Below are positions 14,248 to 20,318 of a DNA stretch of 20,318 nt, in pieces (position 1 is the first letter of the stretch; each line of letters opens with the position of its first letter). The translations under genes were made by a program, and so were the position numbers. Source of the stretch: Opitutia bacterium UBA957 (lineage in GTDB: Bacteria > Verrucomicrobiota > Verrucomicrobiia > Opitutales > UBA953). The notes under the pieces are model-generated. The model saw nothing but the letters and a program-made list of their open reading frames with translations, made no database searches and was not told the DNA's origin. The DNA lies in assembly GCA_002293065.1 (NCBI GenBank), contig DBCN01000151.1, positions 1 through 20,318 of the forward strand. The letters run 5' to 3'.

Positions 14248-15321
14248 TCAGCGCGCCTTGGCCGTCGTACCGCCCGGGATGAACTCGGCCGGGTAGCGGA
14301 TCTGGCTGCGGTCGGCCCGGCCGCGCTGCGCGGACGTCGCCCACCGCAGCGTCCGTCGGACGATCGGTTCCGGCGACCAGCTGATGTGCGCCACGCTCGG
14401 TTGGAACCATGCGAACGTCGGGTCGGCGTTGTCGGCGATGAGCGAGACGTCCTCCGGCACCCGGAGTTGTTTTTGCGCGAGGAACTGCTGCACCGCCATG
14501 TAGAGCGGCACCTCGTTGATGATGAGCGCCGTCGGAGGCGTCACGCGGAAAAGCGAGGAAAGCAGGTCATGGAGCCCTTGCGGCGTCTCCGTCCAGTCCG
14601 GCAGGTTGAAGTCGCCCGCAGCCACGCCCGCGGCCTTTAACTCGTCCAGGAAGGCCTGTTCCGGTTGGCCGGGCTGGGGTAAGCGACGCGGTTTGCGGCA
14701 GAGGTTGACGATGCGCCGGTGGCCGAGCTGGAGCAGGTGCTTGGTCGCCGCCCGCGCCGCGGTGGCCATGTCGGGCGCGACGCTGGCGATCGGGACTTCG
14801 TTGGAGCGCCCGAAGATGGCGAGGGCGGGGAAGGGTTGGTCCGCGAACCATTCGATGACCGGCTTGGAGCCGCCGAAGACGATCCAGGCGTTGGCCTCCT
14901 CGCTCTGGACGTAACGCGACACGCGGGTTCGGTCGTGGTGGAGCGACTTCAAGGTCTCCATGGAGAAGAAGACGTTCAGGCCCGACTTCTCCAAACGGTG
15001 GCGGATCTCTTGGATGAGTGGTTGCACCTTGGCGTTCTCATCGGCCAACGGTTCGTAGAGCAGCAGCCCGATGCGGAAGGTGTCCTTGGTCCGCGGGGCC
15101 TTGGCCATCACTTGTCGGGAACGCTGGTCGGCGCTGAGCGCCACGAGCCCTTCCTTTTCGATGAGTCGGAGGGAGGCGCGTAAGGTGTGCGTCGAGACCC
15201 CGAGTTCCTCCGATAGCCGGACGACTCCAGGGAGGCGGCCTTTCCATCGGCCTTGGCGGATGCCATCCCGCAGATGCTGGGCAGTCTGCTGGGCGATGGA
15301 GAGCCGGCGGAAGGTTTTCAT
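14248..15321 (-). CDS. GntR-type winged-helix regulator with LacI-like sensor domain
   Basis: This 357-residue transcription factor has an N-terminal GntR winged helix (about 1-75; GVVRLSEELGVSTHTLRASL is the recognition region). A periplasmic-binding-protein-like effector domain of LacI type follows from about residue 82 (FRIGLLLYEP) to the end (YPAEFIPGGTT), with the family hallmark HLLQLGHRRIVNL. This GntR/LacI architecture is known from AraR and is frequent among sugar regulators of PVC bacteria, so the ligand is probably a sugar. It is divergent from the sialate-esterase-type gene, and the shared 166-bp region contains two operator-like inverted elements. Control of that gene and itself is a fair inference. 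A possible minus-strand -10 (TAAATT, 15348-15343) would give a leader of about 15 nt. No Shine-Dalgarno site is present. Confidence 0.9.
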   Translation of the reverse strand: MKTFRRLSIAQQTAQHLRDGIRQGRWKGRLPGVVRLSEELGVSTHTLRASLRLIEKEGLVALSADQRSRQVMAKAPRTKDTFRIGLLLYEPLADENAKVQPLIQEIRHRLEKSGLNVFFSMETLKSLHHDRTRVSRYVQSEEANAWIVFGGSKPVIEWFADQPFPALAIFGRSNEVPIASVAPDMATAARAATKHLLQLGHRRIVNLCRKPRRLPQPGQPEQAFLDELKAAGVAAGDFNLPDWTETPQGLHDLLSSLFRVTPPTALIINEVPLYMAVQQFLAQKQLRVPEDVSLIADNADPTFAWFQPSVAHISWSPEPIVRRTLRWATSAQRGRADRSQIRYPAEFIPGGTTAKAR

Positions 15322-15350
15322 GACGGTGGACGGGCAGTAGGGAATTTATT

Positions 15351-15366
15351 GCCCCCTGAGTGGGGC
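15351..15366. promoter_or_regulatory. Short inverted repeat between regulator promoter elements
   Basis: GCCCC (15351-15355) and GGGGC (15362-15366) pair around a 6-nt centre. On the minus strand this lies between a weak -35-like TTGCGC (15370-15365) and the -10-like TAAATT (15348-15343), separated by 16 bp. It may be part of the regulator's own promoter or a further binding site. Confidence 0.35.
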
Positions 15367-15368
15367 GC

Positions 15369-15382
15369 AAGGGTGACCCCTT
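15369..15382 (+). promoter_or_regulatory. Operator-like element A
   Basis: AAGGGTGACCCCTT contains the palindrome GGGTGACCC (15371-15379). It is followed after TTG by GGAATC (about 15384-15389). The same composite element occurs on the other strand at element B. A lies upstream of and next to the putative -35 of the regulator gene. It is a candidate site for the adjacent GntR/LacI-type regulator. Confidence 0.55.
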
Positions 15383-15469
15383 GGGAATCGCATGGACTAC
15401 AGGGGGAAATCTTTGCCCTAAGCGACCGCCGGTGCAAAGCTATTGCGGACTTCGGGGGAGATTCCATCT

Positions 15470-15482
15470 TGGGGTCACCCCA
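15470..15482 (-). promoter_or_regulatory. Operator-like element B, 5 bp before the esterase gene start
   Basis: TGGGGTCACCCCA is a perfect 13-bp palindrome about a central C. Read on the minus strand it gives GGGTGACCCC, then AAGAT, then GGAATC (15465-15460), mirroring element A. The centres of A and B are about 101 bp apart. B ends 5 nt before the ATG at 15488, so a bound protein would block elongation or initiation; as RNA it could form a 5-bp hairpin beside the start codon. Confidence 0.55.
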
Positions 15483-15487
15483 TTCTT

Positions 15488-18457
15488 ATGCGTCTCCTCT
15501 GCATCCTGTTGGCTGCTTGCCTCGGTCCGTTCCTGCCTCTGCAAGCGGAGGACTACTCGGCATGGTCCGGCCATGGCAGCGTGTGGCTGCTGACCGACAA
15601 GGAAGGCGCTAACCTGCCTGCGACGGCGGTGGTGAAGGAGTTTCCGGTAGTGCTGCGTCTGCATGGCGACACGTTCCCGTTCGCGTCGGCCCAGTCCAAG
15701 GGCGAGGATCTCCGTGTCACCGACGCCACCGGTCGCTCTTTGGCGCTGGAGATCGAGTCTTGGGACAAGGCTGCGGGCGAAGCGGTGATCTGGGTGCGCG
15801 TCCCGGAGATCCGCGGCGCGATGCGTCAGGAACTCAAGTTGCACTGGGGCAACCCACAGGCGAAGTCCGTCTCCGATGGTTCCAAGGTGTTCTCACGTGA
15901 TAACGGTTACCTCAGCGTTTGGCACATGGGCCAAGAGGTGAAGGATGTGGTCGGCACGTTGCCGTCCAAGGTCGTCGGGACCAAGCCCATCGAAGGCCTC
16001 ATCGGCGGGGCCCGCTCCTTCGCGGGCAAGGAAGGTGTCTTCAGCGGCGACAAAATCACGGGTTATCCGACGGACGCCTCCAGCCACACGACTTCGGCCT
16101 GGATCAAGCCCACGCGCAGCAATTCCACGATCATCGCTTGGGGGAACGAGGCCGGCGGTCGCGGCAGCAAGGTGCGGTTCCAACTCCGGGCCCCTCAACA
16201 CCTGCACATCGACAGCAATTTCTCCGACGTCGACGGGCCGTCGAACCTGGCGCCCGATGAGTGGCATTACGTCACGCATACCTACGATAAGAATGACGGC
16301 CGGCTCTACCTGAACGGCCAATTGGACGGCAAGGCCAGCCCGACGCTCAACATCAAGTCGCCCGCCCGCCTCTGGATCGGCGGCTGGTACGATGTCTATA
16401 GCTACGAAGGCGACATGGATGAAGTGCGCGTCTCCTCGGTCGCGCGTTCGCCGGACTGGATCAAACTCGAGTATGCGAACCAAGTGAAGAACCAGCGCTT
16501 GGTCGGACACGTCGTCACGCAAGGTGGCGAGGTGACCCTCACCGCGGACCGTTTGGTCCTGAACCAAGGTGAAACCGTCACCTATAAGGCCAACGTGCCC
16601 GGCGCCTTGTCGGTGAGCTGGACGGGCGCCCAGGGACAACTCATCGCGGGCCGCACGGGCTTCAGTGAGACCGTGGACCGGCTCCCTCCCGGGAAGGCGG
16701 AGTTTCGTGGAACTTGCCGGCTCTCTGTCGTCATGCCGCAAGGCGTCATCGAGCAGTCGGTCGAGGTGACCTGGAAACGCGTCTTCCCGGAGCCGGTCCT
16801 TAAGTTGAGCGCGCCCAAGGCATGGGACGGACGCACGGAACTCCGGCTGAAGCTGGATGTGGTCAATGGTGAGTCACTGACGGCGCTGAAGGACGGTCAA
16901 CGTACCTACCGCTGGAAAGTCACCGGCGCACCGGTCATCTCCGAGGTCGCTGGGGATACGTTGATTCTCAAGCGCGCGATGGGTGCCGGCAGTTTGAACA
17001 TCGCGGCTTACTTTGACTCACAGCGAGCCGGTGGGGCGGGGTTAGCCACGGAGGTCGAGGTTGCGGAGCAGCCGCTGGATTCGTGGCGGGCCCGTCCGGA
17101 GCCGGAGTCGGAACTCCCCGTGGATGGTCAATTTTATGCCCGGGAGGGCGATGGCTTGGGTAAGCTCTATTGTAAAGGCACCTTGGCCACGGAGGCGCAG
17201 AAGGTGACCCTCAAGCTTTATGCGGACGAAAAACTTGTCGACGAAGCGACGCAGGTGCCGCTGGCCGGGAAGGGTTACCGCTTCGTGCAGACGCTCAAGC
17301 CCGGCCTCATTCGTTACCGCGTGGAACTCCTCGCCGACGGCAAGGCTGTGCATGCCGCCGCCGACCTCGTCTGCGGGGATGCCTTCATCATCCAAGGTCA
17401 GTCCAACGCCGTCGCGACCGATTTCGGCAAGGAAAACCCGCTTCCGCCCAACCCATGGGTACGGACCTTTGGCGCGACGGATGGCAGTCCCAATGGTTCC
17501 CGCCAGAAGTTGTGGGGGCCGGCGGAAGCCCGGGCGCGCGGTGGCCGTTTGGAGATTGGCTACTGGGGTATGGAACTCGGCCGACGCCTCGTCGAGTCGC
17601 AGCGCATCCCCATCTGCCTGATCAACGGTGCCGTCGGCGGTACCCGCATCGACATGCACCAACGGGACGCCGCCGACCCGACCAATGCCACCACCATCTA
17701 CGGCCGATTGCTTTGGCGGGTACGGGCGGCCGGACTCGACCACGGCATCCGCGGTATCCTTTGGCATCAGGGCGAAAACGACCAAGGCGCCGATGGTCCC
17801 GATGGGACCTTTGGTTTCGTGCACTACCGGAAGTATTTCGACCAGATGGCCGGTTCGTGGCGGCAGGATTACCCGAACGCCCAGCGCCTGCACCTCTTCC
17901 AGATTTGGCCGAAGTCCTGCGCCATGGGCATCAATGGTTCCGATAACTACCTCCGCGAAGAACAACGGAAACTGAAGACTGCGTACGCCCACCTCGATGT
18001 CATGCCCACCCTGGGCATCCGCCCGCCGGGCGGTTGTCACTTCCCGGCGGCGGGCTATGCGGAATTCGCCAAGCTCATGACCCCGCTCATCGAGCGCGAT
18101 CACTATGGCGTGAAGAACATCCAGACCGTCTCCGCCCCGAACATCCTTTCGGTGGAACGCGTCGGCGACAAGCCGGACGCCGTCGTCCTGACCTTCGACC
18201 AGCCTGTCGTTTGGGGCGACGGATTAACCTCGGAGTTTTCGTTCGAGGTCGGCACGGGTTTGGCGCGGCAGCCTTCTTCGGTCAAGGTCGTCGGAGGTTC
18301 CGCGCAGGGCGCGACCCTGACCCTGCGTCTCAGCGAAGGCCTCCCTGTGGGCAGCTCGATCAGTTACCTCGATAGCAAGAATTGGAGCCAGGACCGCTTG
18401 CTCATGGGGGCGAACGGCCTTCCCGCGTTGACCTTCCGGTCCGTGCCCATCCGGTGA
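15488..18457 (+). CDS. Secreted DUF2341-LamG-sialate O-acetylesterase-type protein
   Basis: This 989-residue exported protein begins with the signal peptide MRLLCILLAACLGPFLPLQAE. Residues about 45-130 match DUF2341 (FPVVLRL, LRVTDATG, HWGNP). Residues about 145-345 form a LamG/concanavalin-like domain (TTSAWIKP, GRLYLNGQLDG, MDEVRVSSVARS). Immunoglobulin-like beta domains fill about 355-620. The SASA esterase domain follows with Ser639 in IIQGQSNA, GGTRIDMH, WHQGEND (759-765) and His851 in GCHFPAAGY; a final beta domain covers about 880-989. SASA enzymes remove O-acetyl groups from sialic acid or other sugars. The Asp usually three residues before the catalytic His is Gly here. I start at 15488, where the signal peptide begins; the frame opens at 15443. 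Probable control is by the divergent regulator. Confidence 0.88.
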   Translation: MRLLCILLAACLGPFLPLQAEDYSAWSGHGSVWLLTDKEGANLPATAVVKEFPVVLRLHGDTFPFASAQSKGEDLRVTDATGRSLALEIESWDKAAGEAVIWVRVPEIRGAMRQELKLHWGNPQAKSVSDGSKVFSRDNGYLSVWHMGQEVKDVVGTLPSKVVGTKPIEGLIGGARSFAGKEGVFSGDKITGYPTDASSHTTSAWIKPTRSNSTIIAWGNEAGGRGSKVRFQLRAPQHLHIDSNFSDVDGPSNLAPDEWHYVTHTYDKNDGRLYLNGQLDGKASPTLNIKSPARLWIGGWYDVYSYEGDMDEVRVSSVARSPDWIKLEYANQVKNQRLVGHVVTQGGEVTLTADRLVLNQGETVTYKANVPGALSVSWTGAQGQLIAGRTGFSETVDRLPPGKAEFRGTCRLSVVMPQGVIEQSVEVTWKRVFPEPVLKLSAPKAWDGRTELRLKLDVVNGESLTALKDGQRTYRWKVTGAPVISEVAGDTLILKRAMGAGSLNIAAYFDSQRAGGAGLATEVEVAEQPLDSWRARPEPESELPVDGQFYAREGDGLGKLYCKGTLATEAQKVTLKLYADEKLVDEATQVPLAGKGYRFVQTLKPGLIRYRVELLADGKAVHAAADLVCGDAFIIQGQSNAVATDFGKENPLPPNPWVRTFGATDGSPNGSRQKLWGPAEARARGGRLEIGYWGMELGRRLVESQRIPICLINGAVGGTRIDMHQRDAADPTNATTIYGRLLWRVRAAGLDHGIRGILWHQGENDQGADGPDGTFGFVHYRKYFDQMAGSWRQDYPNAQRLHLFQIWPKSCAMGINGSDNYLREEQRKLKTAYAHLDVMPTLGIRPPGGCHFPAAGYAEFAKLMTPLIERDHYGVKNIQTVSAPNILSVERVGDKPDAVVLTFDQPVVWGDGLTSEFSFEVGTGLARQPSSVKVVGGSAQGATLTLRLSEGLPVGSSISYLDSKNWSQDRLLMGANGLPALTFRSVPIR

Positions 18458-18573
18458 GCTTGGATCGCGGTCGTTGTTCCTTGGTGCTCTCGGCCGCACC
18501 CTTGGCGTGGACGGCTCGGCGCCGCTGCCGGCCGGGGGATGCGCCTCTGCGACCGTGACCATGCCGCGCGAAG
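18458..18573. other. Convergent intergenic gap, no clear element
   Basis: This 116-bp GC-rich stretch separates two convergent genes. It contains CGGCGCCG and GCCGGC palindromes near 18516-18533, but none has a T-run, so I cannot call a terminator. Confidence 0.3.
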
Positions 18574-20316
18574 TCAGCGGTTGACCGGCACGAAATACTC
18601 GAAGTAGCCGATCATCATCTCGTCGTAGGTCTGGGGGCCCCAGCGCACCAGTTTGGTCGGGTCGGGGTTGGACTTATTGTCGGCGCTGTTGTCGAAGATC
18701 GCCGTGAGTTTGACCGTGCTCCCGCGAGGTAGGACGCGGGGTTGCTTGAGGTCGTAACGAAGTTGCCAGTTGAAATCGTAGTTTGGCAGGTCGAGCAAGG
18801 TCTCGGTTCGACCATCAGGCGTCGTCAACTCGAACTTGAAGGCCTTCCCGCGGACGTGCATGTGGGCGAGCAGGCTCGTGACCGGGAGGTCGACCGGGAC
18901 GGGACGGGTGATGGTCTCGACATGGTTGGCGGCCCCCGGCGGAATCTTGAGCCGGACGTTCGGCACGGCCACGGTGCGCATCTCGTACTTCGGTGGAGAC
19001 TTGGCGAAGATCAGGCCCAGTCGGAGCCTTTCCTTGGTCGCGGTGCCGTTGGGCGTGTAGTGGATCTGAAAGTTTATCTTGGCGCCGGCGGGTAGCTTGC
19101 GGGCGAAGCCGACGGGGTAGACGTGGGAGCCGTTCCCGGGGACGTAGGCTGCCCAGTAGCTTTCGGTATCCGCGACCTTTTCGTTCTTCTCGTGCACCGT
19201 GACGATCACGTGGTGCACGACGTCGCGGGCGGATGGCAGGATTTCGAAGGCTGCGACCCAGCGGTCTTCGGTCAGCGTCGTCTGCACCACGTCACGCTGA
19301 TAGGGGAGATAACCCGTCGCCTTGATGTCGTAGGCTTTGCTCAAGGGGATGATCAGATCCGGCTGACCGATGGACCATTCCGTCGGATAGATCAGCCGGC
19401 GCGGAGCTTCCGCAGGGTCGCCGAGCGGACGGTCCGGGGAATCGATCCAAGCGATCAAATCAGACTTATCGCGTTCGCTGAGGGAGCAGTCGTTGGCCCA
19501 CGGGTTGGGCTTGCCGGGGGCCTCGGGAGCGGCGAACCAGGGCGGCATCAGGCCTTGCGAAACCACGCGGCGAATGACCCTCGTGCGGTCTTTGACCCCG
19601 GTGAGGCTATCGAGCGCGAAGGGCGCGATCCCGCCGCCGTGGTGGCAGCCGACGCAGTTCTGTTGGAGGATGCGGGCGACGTCGCCGTAGTAGGTCACCT
19701 TGGTCGGCGCGCCGGAGGTTTGGGGTCCGAGGTCGAGTTCGCAACCTGGGGCCGAGGTGGCGGCGGTGACCACCGCGCGTCCGCCGAGCAGGTCGCTGAC
19801 CGCATCCTTGAGGAAGTTCTGGCGAGGCGTATCGCGATTGTAGTTCGTGCCGTATTGGTCGTCGAGGGCTCCGCGGTAGAGCAGGGTGCGTGTCGCATCG
19901 AGCAGGAAGACCTCCGTCGTCGTGCGTGCGCCCAAGATGCGGGAGAGGGTCGAATCCTTGTCGTGGACGTAAAGTCCGCGGTAACCGGCCGCCTGTAGCT
20001 GCGCCTGGATTTCGGCGGAAGTCTCGCTGGCGTATGGGTTGACCAAGATGAGCGCGAGCCCTTGGGCCTGCAGCTCGGCGTCCAGCGCGACGAGGCTGGG
20101 CAGGTAGCGTTTGCTGACCGGGCAAGTACTGCTGGTCATGGCCACGACCAGGCCCTTGTGGCTTTTGAAAGAGGACAGTCGGCGCTGCTGTCCACCAAGG
20201 ACGGTGAAGGTCCCGTCGATAACCAAGCGTCCGATGCCGAGGTCGCCGGGCTTTTGGATCAGCGGTCCGGGCGCCTTGAGGGCGGTGAGCTCATCGGCGG
20301 GCACGCTGGTCGTCAC
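18574..20316 (-). CDS. Redoxin-cytochrome c-PHM-like copper protein, 5' end cut by window edge
   Basis: The visible 580 residues combine three redox modules. Residues about 25-180 form a thioredoxin/AhpC-type redoxin with one active-site Cys65 (TCPVSKR). Residues about 205-295 form a c-type cytochrome domain with CVGCHH (heme Cys221, Cys224, His225) and Met257 in LMPPWF as a possible axial ligand. Residues about 320-580 resemble copper type II ascorbate-dependent monooxygenases (PHM/DBH): His368-His369 (DVVHHVIV), His419 (FQIHY), His485 and His487 (AHMHVRG), and Met567 (DEMMIGY), matching both copper sites. Similar fusions are known, uncharacterised, in PVC bacteria. It should act outside the cytoplasm, but the signal peptide is beyond the edge. 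The first visible in-frame codon able to start is GTG at 20316; the true start is probably further upstream. Confidence 0.88.
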   Translation of the reverse strand: MTTSVPADELTALKAPGPLIQKPGDLGIGRLVIDGTFTVLGGQQRRLSSFKSHKGLVVAMTSSTCPVSKRYLPSLVALDAELQAQGLALILVNPYASETSAEIQAQLQAAGYRGLYVHDKDSTLSRILGARTTTEVFLLDATRTLLYRGALDDQYGTNYNRDTPRQNFLKDAVSDLLGGRAVVTAATSAPGCELDLGPQTSGAPTKVTYYGDVARILQQNCVGCHHGGGIAPFALDSLTGVKDRTRVIRRVVSQGLMPPWFAAPEAPGKPNPWANDCSLSERDKSDLIAWIDSPDRPLGDPAEAPRRLIYPTEWSIGQPDLIIPLSKAYDIKATGYLPYQRDVVQTTLTEDRWVAAFEILPSARDVVHHVIVTVHEKNEKVADTESYWAAYVPGNGSHVYPVGFARKLPAGAKINFQIHYTPNGTATKERLRLGLIFAKSPPKYEMRTVAVPNVRLKIPPGAANHVETITRPVPVDLPVTSLLAHMHVRGKAFKFELTTPDGRTETLLDLPNYDFNWQLRYDLKQPRVLPRGSTVKLTAIFDNSADNKSNPDPTKLVRWGPQTYDEMMIGYFEYFVPVNR

Positions 20317-20318
20317 GC

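Noticed and set aside
17042..18103. 353-residue minus-strand open frame inside the sialate-esterase-type gene
   Set aside because: It is antisense to the conserved SASA domain and has no recognisable motif or signal sequence.
18516..18540. GC-rich palindromes after the esterase gene as a terminator
   Set aside because: No T-run follows on either strand and the stems are short in a sequence of this GC content.
19123..19998. 291-residue plus-strand open frame opposite the redoxin-cytochrome-copper gene
   Set aside because: It overlaps the heme and copper motifs of the real gene on the other strand and looks like a compositional shadow.
1..20318. CRISPR arrays, tRNA/rRNA genes, prophage or defence genes
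   Set aside because: I found no regularly spaced repeats, no tRNA-like cloverleaf in the gaps, and no integrase, transposase, nuclease or defence-type protein; all gaps are under about 175 bp.

Overview
This is a GC-rich, gene-dense bacterial window with 13 protein-coding genes, one of them cut by the right edge. I see no rRNA, tRNA, CRISPR array or intact mobile element. The best taxonomic guess is Verrucomicrobiota, perhaps an Opitutae-like lineage. This rests on a PVC-type 'membrane-bound dehydrogenase' with a C-terminal CxxCH heme domain, a redoxin/cytochrome/copper-monooxygenase fusion, DUF6807, a type I sulfatase, secreted LamG/sialate-esterase and SMP-30 proteins, and a GntR/LacI hybrid regulator. 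None of the start codons has a convincing Shine-Dalgarno sequence; most follow a short C- or pyrimidine-rich stretch.

Layout. (1) 1-3587, minus strand: a DUF6807 secreted protein, then a secreted sulfatase, then an aldo/keto reductase beginning 2 bp after the sulfatase stop. A REP-like hairpin lies downstream at the left edge, and an odd G-rich/C-rich leader precedes the sulfatase. (2) 3707-9035, plus strand, divergent from block 1: a 1170-residue dehydrogenase/HEAT/cytochrome c protein, an SMP-30 lactonase and a DUF1080-like lectin-fold protein, closely spaced and ending at a hairpin terminator. (3) 9103-10820, minus strand: a cytoplasmic sugar isomerase/epimerase-type TIM barrel and a secreted propeller-like protein of unknown function. 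(4) 10898-14247, plus strand: an SGNH esterase and a glycerophosphodiesterase that overlap by ATGA, then a one-chain iron-sulfur L-serine dehydratase. (5) 14248-18457: a GntR/LacI-type regulator and a divergent 989-residue DUF2341/LamG/sialate-O-acetylesterase protein, sharing an intergenic region with two inverted copies of a GGGTGACCCC...GGAATC element. (6) 18574 to the right edge, minus strand: a redoxin-cytochrome c-PHM-like copper protein.

How the genes may work together (inference). Most products carry signal peptides and act on carbohydrates or esters: desulfation, deacetylation, sugar oxidation with electrons passed to heme c, lactone hydrolysis, then cytoplasmic reduction or isomerisation. 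This fits a scavenger of decorated polysaccharides. Block 4 could instead turn over phospholipid head groups, with serine dehydratase using released serine. The strongest leads are the paired operator-like elements at 15369-15482, the three-module redox protein at the right edge with a full set of PHM-like copper ligands, the dehydrogenase-lactonase operon, and the cysteine-rich tail of the serine dehydratase. I see no clear evidence of an entirely new defence or mobile system.
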